The notes below the pieces were generated by a model that was given only the letters and a program-made list of their open reading frames with translations, was not told where the DNA came from and did no database searches. A DNA stretch of 64,000 bases, taken from positions 226,518 to 290,517 of the forward strand of contig JAKUCV010001129.1 of assembly GCA_028386065.3 (NCBI GenBank). The letters are read 5' to 3'. Each line of letters starts with the position of its first letter. The first letter of the stretch is position 1. Below, in pieces: positions 55,865 through 64,000 of this stretch. Source of the DNA: Turnera subulata. Its lineage: Eukaryota; Streptophyta; Magnoliopsida; Malpighiales; Passifloraceae. Position numbers and translations under genes: made by a program.

Positions 55865-57342
55865 CAACCACAGGCATCAACATGCCAATCAAATCAAGTA
55901 TCCAAACCAAGTAACCGACCATAGCATCCCAGAATTAATTTTCAAACCATCGGGTCGTACCACTACTTCCCACATATATCATCATCTCATATCAATTCCA
56001 ATTCCAATTTCCAATTTCCATTTCCCAATTATCCACAGTCAATAGTTTATTCCAATTATCCAATCACAACACTGTCTACCGTCAACAATCACAATATCCA
56101 TAACAGTCAAACAATTATCCACTTTCCTATTAGCTCAAGTTACACAACAGGCCAATCCTTCATCAGTTCCATAACATCAATTACTCACAGTCCAACATCA
56201 ATCACAACACAGTATCCAATAAACCAACAACAGTCATACAACGGTTCAATCAAGCAAATCAACATCATAGCAACAATAACCGTAGCAGCCAAGTAACCAA
56301 AATAATTCCATATTACCAAATATCCCTCAACAATATAGCACCAATTATTCACAATTAACAGTTCATCCCAATATCCACACGACCAATAGCACAGTCCAAC
56401 AACAGCAACTTCAATAACCATAATAGTCAAATATCCAACAATGACCCTCTCAGTAGTTCATTCAAACAACAAATCACGCAATTATCCACATTGACCAGTT
56501 CATCATCACTCTCAACACAATATCACAAATCCAATATCACAGTCTAACATCAACAACAACGACAACATCATAGCAGTCAATCAACCAACAATAATCATCT
56601 CGTCAACAAATTCCACAGCAACCAAATAACAGACTTTATCAATTCAGCAGTTCAATCTTACAACAAAACAAACACAGTATTACGGGCACATATCAAGGGT
56701 TATCCATCCTCACCTTGGCCGATTACTCAACTCCGGAAACTATGACCGGTCTGACGCCGACTCCTCGGGAAACGGCCCGATATCCAAAAACCTATACAAC
56801 AAACAATACACTCACATAAATGCACATAAGAGTATGTCATGATGCCAATTTTACGAAATGTACCCATCCCGATTACTTATCCTTTATTTTCATCTTTTGT
56901 CGAAAATAATTACCATACGTATTTTCGAATATAATTTCGGTACCATACTTTAATTAAAACTCTTTCAAAATATATTTTCATAAAATAATTATAATTATCC
57001 AAAATAATAATTACTATAATTTTCTAGAAAAATAATAAGCTATTTATAATTTCTAGAAAATATATACTCCCTCCGTCCCTTTTTTATTGTCGTTTAAGGA
57101 ATCAACACGCTTATTAAGGATAGCTTTACTTTTTAGAATCTGTGTTAAGTATAGACTAAATTACCCTTTAATATTTAATTAAAGATAACTCCATTTTCAA
57201 ATTTGTTTGGTTGATAAATGACCAAAATATCCTTAATCAAAACGTATAAGTAGTTTATTATTTTAGTATAAAATGCAAACTATGCAAGGACATAACGGTG
57301 GGTCCACTCTGGTTTGCTTGCTTTGTACTACTATTACTGCTA

Positions 57343-57860
57343 CAGTCAAGGGACGCCAGCTGTCGCAGAACATTTACATATGAGGTAAATGATGCCATAA
57401 ATAAGCGGAAACATAAATATTATTAATAATACTAATATTATCATTACAAACATAAATATTACATTGATATTTTATAAAAATAAAAATACATTCATCTCCT
57501 TGGAACGACGTTGACCCTGAAGCTGTTGGGGTCATTGTTGATGTTGACCGTGATCCTGTTGCTTTTTGAAAATTTTGTCGTTGCCTCATTTATTGCTTCG
57601 TTACTTTATACGTTTTTCGGGCTAGACCCTAGCCCTTTTCCAGGAAAAATCCAAAAGATTTTTTTGATAAACGGTAAAGCAGACCTCTCTCCACAAAACT
57701 CCAAATTGTTTACGCTCCTCAAGACTTTCTTTTTTTGAAATCTTTTCCACTGCCTACATTATTACTCTATTACTTTTCACAAAAATCCAAACCGTTTTCG
57801 ATCTTCTAGGATTTGCTTTTTGAAAATTTTGCCACTGATTGAATTATTGCTTCATGAGAG
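57343..57860 (-). pseudogene. Deleted fragment of the antisense endonuclease module
   Basis: 57343-57560 matches the segment of E1 around 8284-8500 (the 3' flank and last codons of the antisense ORF). It is joined directly to sequence matching about 9280-9345 (upstream of its promoter), so the coding body and TATA box are gone. Further promoter-like repeats follow to about 57860. It is enclosed by the mariner-type termini. Confidence 0.7.
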
Positions 57861-57974
57861 ATGTGACATTCACCCGTTAGCCACTCCCATAAAAACTCAC
57901 ATAACCACACTAGCCACACATAATCACTAGGAACATATAACCGATCATTCTCTGCATATTTCACATAGCAAGTT

Positions 57975-58031
57975 ATGGCTGACGACAAAGAACAACCGCC
58001 TGAAGGGGGAGCTGAAGATGAAGAAGCCTAG
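57975..58031 (+). other. Tiny acidic ORF, 18 codons
   Basis: ATG at 57975 opens MADDKEQPPEGGAEDEEA and stops at TAG. It lies within the mariner-type element after the captured segment. It may be the truncated start of a captured gene. Too short to judge. Confidence 0.2.
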
Positions 58032-60195
58032 GAGGGCTGATTAGGAGTGTTGTTCTCTATTCTCGAATATATCAAGTGTTTTCAATTTTTCTTTGTATGT
58101 TCCCCTACCGAATCTAAAATTCACTAATCATATGGCATTATAAAATCCTATGTTTTGATTTATATGTACCTATAAAAAACCTAAAAAAACAATTTAGGAT
58201 TTAATAATAAGATTTAAATAAAAAGGATTTACATGTGGAATATGCTTTTTTAGGATTTTGTAACGGATTTTTAACAAATTGAAACTTTTGGTTCGATCGT
58301 GAATGGAACCAAAAAAAAATTTTGGTTCGATTGTGGTGGTTGGTGGTGTCAGGTGATGGTCTCGGTGGTGGTGGCGGCACACGGGGGAGAGAGGAAGAAA
58401 AGAAAAGAAAGAAAAGAAATGGGGTAGAGGGAGTACTTTCAGGAGTAATATGTGATTAGGATAAAGGGTAAAGTGGAGAAATTTCCATTTACTATTCACA
58501 GAATATCCTAAAACGTCAATATTTTTGGGACAAAATTAAATTGCTAAAGCGTCAATTAAAAAGGGACAGAGGGAGTAGTATTTATCTTTTCTAATTATAT
58601 ATACAATTTAATTTTCCAACACCAAATATAATTAAATTTAATTTCCAAAATACATATTTATATACAGATAACAAAATCATAATTTTCCAGCAAAAATAAT
58701 ATACATATAAATTTCCAGAAATTAATTCCAAGTTACATATATATTTTTTTTCCAATTTAATAATAGTTTCCAAAACATAACTTAATTATTTAACCAAGTA
58801 AATATATTTATATTTTAATAAAAATTTCAGAATCAAATTGACATTATTTTCCTCAAAATAAGTATATAACTTTTCCTCAAAATTAATTACCAGAATATAA
58901 ATAATACATATATATAATTTTTTTTAATTAGATTAAATTAAACGGACTGGGCCTAACCCAAGCCTAGCCCAGCAGGAGCCCAGCCAAGCTGCCAGCCCAA
59001 GGCAGAAGCCCACACAGCAGACCAGGCAGGCCCGCACGTCAGGCCCACGCTCCAAGCCCAAAATGCCAAAGCCCAACCAAAACACAATCCAATCCATCCA
59101 ACTCGGCCCGGCCCGCGAGACCCAACCCGCCAGGCATCCGGGTCGCCCACCTCCTACGGGTCACGCCCTTACACAAACGGGTCGCTCACCTCGCACGTGA
59201 CGACGGCGTGGCAGTGTGGACGGGACGAGGCAGCAGCAGCAGCAGGGACGGCGAAGGAGGTGCGGCAAGGCTGAGGCGACGCGGTGGCGGAGCAGAGGAG
59301 GGCGTCGTCGTCGGCTGGTGCCTGTGGGTACGGCGGCAGCGTCGGGTCGTCGCTCCATGGGCAGCGGCGGTTTTCCAGCAGAGGAGGGAGGAAGGCAACG
59401 GGCGGCGTCGCGGGAGGAAGACGAAGGCGTGCACGACGGCGGCGACGTCACGAGGGAGATGAGAGGAAGGCGGCGGTGGTTCGGGCGGCCGGCGCTGCAC
59501 TCCTCCTTCCTGATTCTTTTTTTTTCTTTTTTTCTCCCTATTTTTCTCTCTTATTTCTTTTCTTTTTTTTTCTCTCCTTTTCTCTTCCACCGGCTTCTCT
59601 TTTAATCTGTTTTTTTTTTACTATTAATCATGTGAACTCAAATAATGCAAATTCGTCCGTATTACGGGCGAGTCCGATCCGGACCAGAAAATAACCGATA
59701 CCTCCTTAGTTATTTTCCGGTGTGATTTTTCGAGAAATTCCGAAACCCAAAAAATACCAACTTAGTTCCGAAAAATTCACGGGAAAATCACGAGCGCGGG
59801 AAGACCCTCGGTTTCGAAAAACGACTCCCGATTTACCTTGAATTATTTACCCAAGATTAATTCAACAGTAAATCACGGTAAACGACTTTTACAGTCCCGG
59901 TAAAAATTAAAAATTTTACCCGGGCTGTTACAAAAAGTATTATCACACAAAATATTATGTGTGTTTGTGATTTTAATATGATATTTACCTATGTACTTTC
60001 GGTATAGGAAGGTAGTGCTAATGAGTGAAGAATTTTTTTAGATGCACTTCATTAGAGAGATTCACAATTTCCATGCTCACGAGAAGGTAATAATTATAAT
60101 GAAATTTAAAAATTTTTATAATTAAATATTTTATTTTGTTCATTCATTATTATTATTTTTATAATTTCTAATTAAATAACTTTTTTGTTACAAGC

Positions 60196-60291
60196 CAGTA
60201 TTATCTTGTTGATGCTGGATAATGTATGGCAGGATTTCTTCTCCCATTTAGAGGTCAAAGGTATCATTCGCAAGAATTTAATGGTAGCAGA
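60196..60291 (+). pseudogene. PIF/Harbinger transposase fragment (DDE domain)
   Basis: QYYLVDAG, a TAA stop where Tyr is expected, then CMAGFLLPFRGQRYHSQEFNGS. The VDAGY...F.PFRGQRYH block is the second catalytic Asp region of Harbinger (DDE_Tnp_4) transposases. No other part is recognisable, so it is a relic. It supports the class assignment of the element at 53881-60621. Confidence 0.75.
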
Positions 60292-60621
60292 CTTTAAAGA
60301 ATTTTTTAACTACAAATAAATTGTATTCTAAATTATGTGATGGTGATTTTGTTGCAAAATTCTCATATATAATCTAAATATTTTATTAATTAAATTACTT
60401 TATTAATCTAACAAGTTTATAATTTTTAATGTTAAAAAACAGTTTTGACATTTATTTCTGCCAAATAGATTCTTTATTTTTAGTTCTTTAAGAATTATTT
60501 TATAAGTACAGACATCCAAACTTATTTTCAGTGCTTAAAAACTCTCAAAACAGTTTTCAATTCTTAATTTTTAAAACAGTTCTTAAGAACTAAAAACACA
60601 AAACAATTCCCAAACGCACCC

Positions 60622-60836
60622 GTAGTATCTGGGATTAGTTCTCCAAAATTGGTTCACCTGGAACATTAATAAATGATTGGTACTCTTTCTGATAAACAAG
60701 TGATGAAATAATAAATGTAAAACTGCAAGGCCACCAAACCAACGAGAGCAAATTTAAGTATGAAAAAGGGCAATTTTTTGTAACAAGATTGTAGTGTATT
60801 TCGAATCGCCTCGCAACTGTACTGTATAACTGTTTA
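60622..60836. repeat. Tandem duplication unit A, right part
   Basis: GTATCTGGGATTAGTTCTCC... to ...CGCCTCGCAACTG, matching 61051-61250. With 53657-53880 it forms a unit of about 430 bp. Confidence 0.75.
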
Positions 60837-61250
60837 TTTTTCTTTTCTCCAGACAATATAAGTGTTTATAATGTCTGTTTCCGTGGTTATAAGAAATGAA
60901 ATAAACTCAGACAAAAAAGAGTAAATAAACAAGTCTTTAGGGAAACCAACAAGCGTGCAGATGGTTAGTTGGTTATGCTTTTAATTTTCGTGTTGGTATC
61001 TCCCATTTTGTACAACCTAAGGGTGTCTTTCTTTTTCTTTCCAGAGATGTATCTGGGATTGGTTCTCCAAAATTGGTTCACCGGGAACATTAATAAATGA
61101 TTGGTGCTCTTTCTGATAAACAAGTGATGAAATAATAAATGTAAAACTGCAAGGCCACCAAACCAACGAGCAAATCTAAGTATGGAAAAGGGCAATTTTT
61201 TTTTTTAACAAGATTATACTCTATAGTATCGAATCGCCTCGCAACTAGAA
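60837..61250. repeat. Tandem duplication unit B
   Basis: This is the uninterrupted copy of the ~430-bp unit. It shows the empty Harbinger site (GAGATGTATCTGGG at about 61043). No gene is seen. Part of it also recurs near 45.26 kb. Confidence 0.75.
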
Positions 61251-62207
61251 GATCATGATTCATTTGACTTGATTTGCTCTTCATAGTTGAATTATCTTCT
61301 GTCTTCAAAGATGAGAAGACTCATTCTCAAAAAAAAAAAAAAAGATGAGAAGACTCCAACTAAATTGACAGTTCAATATAAATCCAAGTGGACTGCGGAA
61401 TTCCAATTAGTGAAATTAAAAATATTACCACGTGATGGTGCATAAATACATCATTCTTGGCAAATGGTCACACACATAATCCATCGATCGATATCCTCTG
61501 ATTTCATCCTCCATTTTTTTTTCAAGTATATATATATATAGACGTTAGCCGAGTTGGGTTACGCCAGCTTGTTACCAAGTGGGGCATCTTATATATATAT
61601 GACGTTCCAAGAAAATTTTATAATCTTATAACATAACATCAAAGTTGTTGAACAAGGTGTTTAGTCAACGTGTCACATGTTCAACAGCATGCCACATGTA
61701 TATCAGTAATGTGGTTGTTTTAAAATTTAATCACAGCTGTGTAGTATTCTCCGAAAGTCAACAGTCCAGGTCCAAATAAATACTGAAGGAGACAGAAAAG
61801 AAAAAGAAAAAGAAACAAGTTGTTGTTTTGTTATTTCCTATATATGAACTGCCCAGTCGGTGCAACCGCAAGCCCCGCGCAAGCGACATTATTTTGTCCT
61901 TGAATTCCTTAGTTTTTACTCCTTGCACCTCAAACCTTTCGTGGAATCAAATTGGTGAGAGGGTGAATTTATCACAAATTTGCATTACTAAAGCTAAATA
62001 TAGGTGCTTCTGGCATGAAACACTTAAAAAGATTAACAATCATATCCCTCTTATTGCTGTTAAATTTGACACTAAAACCCATAAGATATCGTCTCCTCAG
62101 TAGCTATATTTCGTTTGCTAATTACTGCATCATTTCTTCATAGGATTGACCTCACATATAGAGCCTATTTTGCTTGCTGTTCGTATCTCTTCTACTACTT
62201 TGATCTA
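61251..62207. other. Upstream region of the second BAHD gene
   Basis: It shares blocks with 45480-45620 (ATTCCAATTAGTGAAA, and TAATGTGGTTGTTTTAAAA). An AT repeat lies near 61530-61545, and TATATATG occurs near 61590 and 61840. An open frame at 61828-62103 has no recognisable product. Nothing else is supported. Confidence 0.5.
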
Positions 62208-63674
62208 ATGGCGTCAACCCACAACATAAAGCTACTTGACATCTGCACAGTCACGCCATCCTCTGTCTCACCCGAGTTATCTCAGCCCCTCACATTTTTT
62301 GATATTTACTACCTCAAATTCCCGCCGGTTAAGGGCATCTTCTTCTACGAACTCGCTGATTCAACCCCTAGTTTCTTCAACTCGGTGATCCTCCCCAGAC
62401 TCAAGCGTACCCTCTCCATCACTCTTTCCTATTTCCTTCCTCTTGCAGGCAACCTTACGTGGCCTGCAGATGCTGCAAAACCCTTCATTTTCTGCACTCC
62501 AAATGATGGTGTTTCACTCACAGTTGCTGAGTCCAATGCCGACTTTGACCGCCTAGCGAGCAATCAAGCCCACGATGCTGTAGAATCACATCCTTATGTG
62601 CCTCATTTGTCAACGTCTGATGCTGCAGCATCTATACTTGCACTGCAGATCACTCTTTTCCCAAGTAAAGGATTTAGCATTGGCTATGCTATTAACCACA
62701 CTGTTCTTGATGGTAAAAGCACCGTCATGTTCTTGAAAGCATGGGCACATATCTGCAAAGAATACGAGGAAGAAGAGAAGAGTCACAACCACCCTATGCT
62801 GCCACCTAAATTAACTCCATTTATTGATCGCGCAGTTATTCAGGATCCTGAAGGGATTGATATGGAATACATAAGGACCTGGTCTAGGATAAAGTGGGCA
62901 GGATTGGATGCCAATCCAAGAAGCTTGAAGCTGGTGTCCCCTGCAGGAGTTGCAGGTAGCGCAGTGCATGCAACATTCCACTTGTCTAAGGAAGACATAA
63001 AGAAACTCAGGCAATGGATAGAATCTCAAACGAGTTCGGTCTCGAAAGAGAAAGACATGGATCATCAGACAGAGCCACCCCATTTGTCCACATTTGTACT
63101 TGCATATGCATATGCACTAGTCTGCTTGGTCAAAGCAAGGGGCATAGAGAGTGAAAGAAAGATTCTATACGGATTTTCCGCAGACTGCAGAACCCGTTTG
63201 GTCCCTCCTGTACCTGTTAATTATTTCGGTAACTGTGTTAGTGCCTTTGGTGTGTTTACAGAAGCAAAAGCTCTACAGGAAGATGATGGGTTTGTCTATG
63301 CAGTGAAGAGTCTCACTCCGTTGATCGAAAGGTTAGAGAAACGTGTCCTTGAGGGAGCAAAAGAGATGCTAGCTAAGTACATGAGTGTGGAACCAGGTAC
63401 AACAGATATCGTTTGGGTCATTGGTTATGACCGGCTTGGAGTTTATGAGGTAGATTTCGGGTGGGGGAGGCCAAAGAAGGTGGAGTTTACTTCCACAGAG
63501 AGCAGTGGTATTTCCATGATGGAGAGTAAATATGAAGCAGGTGGAGTCGAGATTGGTGTAGTTCTGAAGCAAAAGGAGATGAAGATATTTAATTCTCTAT
63601 TTATAAACAGCCTCGAGAGGCGGCAGCTCAGCGGCGGACACCGGTTCTTCCTCTCCCGTTCTAGCCGGATGTGA
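62208..63674 (+). CDS. BAHD acyltransferase, malonyltransferase-like, with C-terminal extension
   Basis: It encodes 488 aa in one exon. The start is ATG 62208 (MASTHNIKLLDICTVTP), which aligns with the other BAHD gene. The open frame continues upstream only from non-ATG codons. Catalytic H164-TVL-D168 and DFGWG at 416-420 are intact, and NYFGNC is the canonical clade motif. It would act in the cytosol with an acyl-CoA donor, probably malonyl-CoA, on a glycoside or phenolic acceptor. The normal BAHD end is near LFINSL. Here about 18 residues (ERRQLSGGHRFFLSRSSRM) encoded by GC-rich DNA unlike the rest of the gene are added. The last codons may therefore have been replaced by foreign sequence. 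It is still likely functional, as the family tolerates C-terminal variation. Confidence 0.9.
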   Translation: MASTHNIKLLDICTVTPSSVSPELSQPLTFFDIYYLKFPPVKGIFFYELADSTPSFFNSVILPRLKRTLSITLSYFLPLAGNLTWPADAAKPFIFCTPNDGVSLTVAESNADFDRLASNQAHDAVESHPYVPHLSTSDAAASILALQITLFPSKGFSIGYAINHTVLDGKSTVMFLKAWAHICKEYEEEEKSHNHPMLPPKLTPFIDRAVIQDPEGIDMEYIRTWSRIKWAGLDANPRSLKLVSPAGVAGSAVHATFHLSKEDIKKLRQWIESQTSSVSKEKDMDHQTEPPHLSTFVLAYAYALVCLVKARGIESERKILYGFSADCRTRLVPPVPVNYFGNCVSAFGVFTEAKALQEDDGFVYAVKSLTPLIERLEKRVLEGAKEMLAKYMSVEPGTTDIVWVIGYDRLGVYEVDFGWGRPKKVEFTSTESSGISMMESKYEAGGVEIGVVLKQKEMKIFNSLFINSLERRQLSGGHRFFLSRSSRM

Positions 63675-64000
63675 ACTCGTCTTTCTCTCCTCTAGCAGCT
63701 GCGTGACTCTGGTAAACGCTCACATTAATTCACAGCTCCGCAACCTACTTGGAGTGTTGTCCGGGTGATTTGACTTCATTTCCTTCCTTCTTTAATTTTT
63801 TTTTCTCACTATCGGCTGCATCCAGGAATTAAAATGCAATTAGTTGATCATTTGAACAATTTTACTTTTGAGTAAATAGATATGTTGTTTGATTTGTGGA
63901 ATTTGTTTGATCTGGAATCGTCTTTCTTTGTTGATTGCTTGCTGGACTGTGCGATTTGCTACTTGATTGTTGAACTCGGTTGAATGAGATGAATTAACTG
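63675..64000 (+). other. Sequence after the second BAHD gene, possibly a 5' exon and intron
   Basis: A GC-rich block (63610-63720) is followed by CTCTG|GTAAACG and then T-rich DNA with an intron-like composition. It could be the untranslated first exon and intron of a gene starting beyond the window, or an insertion. Too little is present to decide. Confidence 0.3.

Larger units (their letters stand above)
57067..58575. mobile_element. Mariner/Stowaway-type element with captured DNA
   Basis: The terminal inverted repeats are CTCCCTCCGTCCC (57067-57079) and its complement GGGACAGAGGGAG (58563-58575, one mismatch). TA dinucleotides flank both. This is the classic plant mariner/Stowaway terminus. 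The ends carry typical AT-rich MITE sequence. The middle contains a fragment of the antisense-gene module of the E1 family. No transposase is seen. Confidence 0.75.
54868..59932 (-). mobile_element. E6: solo LTR of the gypsy-like family
   Basis: Read on the minus strand, it starts TGTAACAGCCCGGGTAAAA and ends GGGTCGGGGCGCTTCA, like the E1 and E2 LTRs. The 5-bp duplication AAAAG is at 54863-54867 and 59933-59937. There is one LTR and no internal region, so it is a solo LTR left by recombination. It contains the terminal TTTTTACC inverted repeat, a GC-rich part (59160-59500), a TGGGC/GGCCCA patch (58940-59160) and its own version of the hairpin array. A mariner-type element (57067-58575) is inserted in it. 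Confidence 0.82.
53881..60621. mobile_element. PIF/Harbinger-type DNA transposon relic (with nested elements)
   Basis: The ends are GGGCCTGTTTGGGAAC and, inverted, GGGTGCGTTTGGGAATTG, the Tourist/Harbinger style of terminus. The insertion interrupts a tandem-duplicated segment whose second copy (60837-61250) shows the empty site. A 3-bp GTA flanks both ends (53878-53880 and 60622-60624), although one extra GTA makes the exact duplication ambiguous. A fragment of Harbinger transposase lies at 60196-60291. Most of the length is E6. Strand is not certain, but the transposase fragment reads on plus. Confidence 0.7.

Noticed and set aside
59161..59694. GC-rich overlapping ORFs in E6
   Set aside because: Same reason as the E4 leader. 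The region is the GC-rich part of a solo LTR.
62115..62207. 31-codon upstream extension of the second BAHD frame
   Set aside because: It starts at TTG. The family N-terminus begins at the ATG at 62208.

Overview
The window is plant nuclear DNA, most likely from a eudicot with a repeat-rich genome. The genes present are typical plant families (BAHD acyltransferases, a berberine-bridge-enzyme-like FAD oxidase, an F-box relic). About 70% of the sequence is retrotransposon-derived, with L1-type LINE, Ty3/gypsy-like, Ty1/copia/Sirevirus-like, PIF/Harbinger and mariner-type elements nested in each other. I cannot name the species.

Layout. 1-1827: no recognisable gene. 1844-29556: an L1-like LINE with a 16-bp target duplication, whose ORF2 is cut in two by 21.8 kb of nested insertions. 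Inside it lies E1 (5234-27033), a non-autonomous gypsy-like element with 2.9-kb LTRs. E2 (11995-25520), of the same superfamily, sits in the 3' LTR of E1. E3 (20236-25472), a gag-only Sirevirus-like copia element, sits in the 3' LTR of E2. All three LTR elements have matching 5-bp target duplications, so the order of events can be read directly. 29573-31200: a LINE tail and AT-rich DNA. 31270-32688: intact BAHD acyltransferase gene. 33.5-34.9 kb: an internally deleted BBE-like pseudogene and a BAHD C-terminal pseudogene. 36.4-37.7 kb: broken F-box gene. 38384-44403: E4, a very young copia-derived element with near-identical 209-bp LTRs. 46019-47656 (minus strand): intact BBE-like oxidase gene. 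47963-53656: E5, an older relative of E4. 53881-60621: a PIF/Harbinger transposon holding a gypsy-like solo LTR (E6), which itself holds a mariner/Stowaway-type element. 60837-61250: the second copy of a tandem duplication. 62208-63674: second intact BAHD gene.

The most interesting signal is a gene module carried antisense inside the retroelements. The 2.4-kb interiors of E1 and E2 carry no gag-pol. Instead each has two minus-strand ORFs, each with its own TATA box. One (227-234 aa) fuses an unknown N-terminal part to the first part of a LINE-type endonuclease domain (WNCRG...TET). The other (125 aa) is basic, with nuclear-localisation-like signals. The endonuclease-like ORF recurs in E5, as an in-frame remnant in E4 and as a deleted fragment inside the mariner-type element. 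It is therefore shared by gypsy-like, copia-like and DNA transposons.

A second theme is structured repeat arrays. E3 LTRs carry seven pairs of a 12-bp palindrome, spaced 20-21 bp within pairs and about 74 bp between pairs. E1, E2 and E6 LTRs carry rows of hairpins whose arms differ but stay complementary while the loop is conserved. E4 and E5 carry dozens of hairpins with an NNGAA loop.

The host genes (BAHD, BBE-like, BAHD, plus fragments of both types) lie within 32 kb and could be part of a specialised-metabolism cluster. That is inference only.
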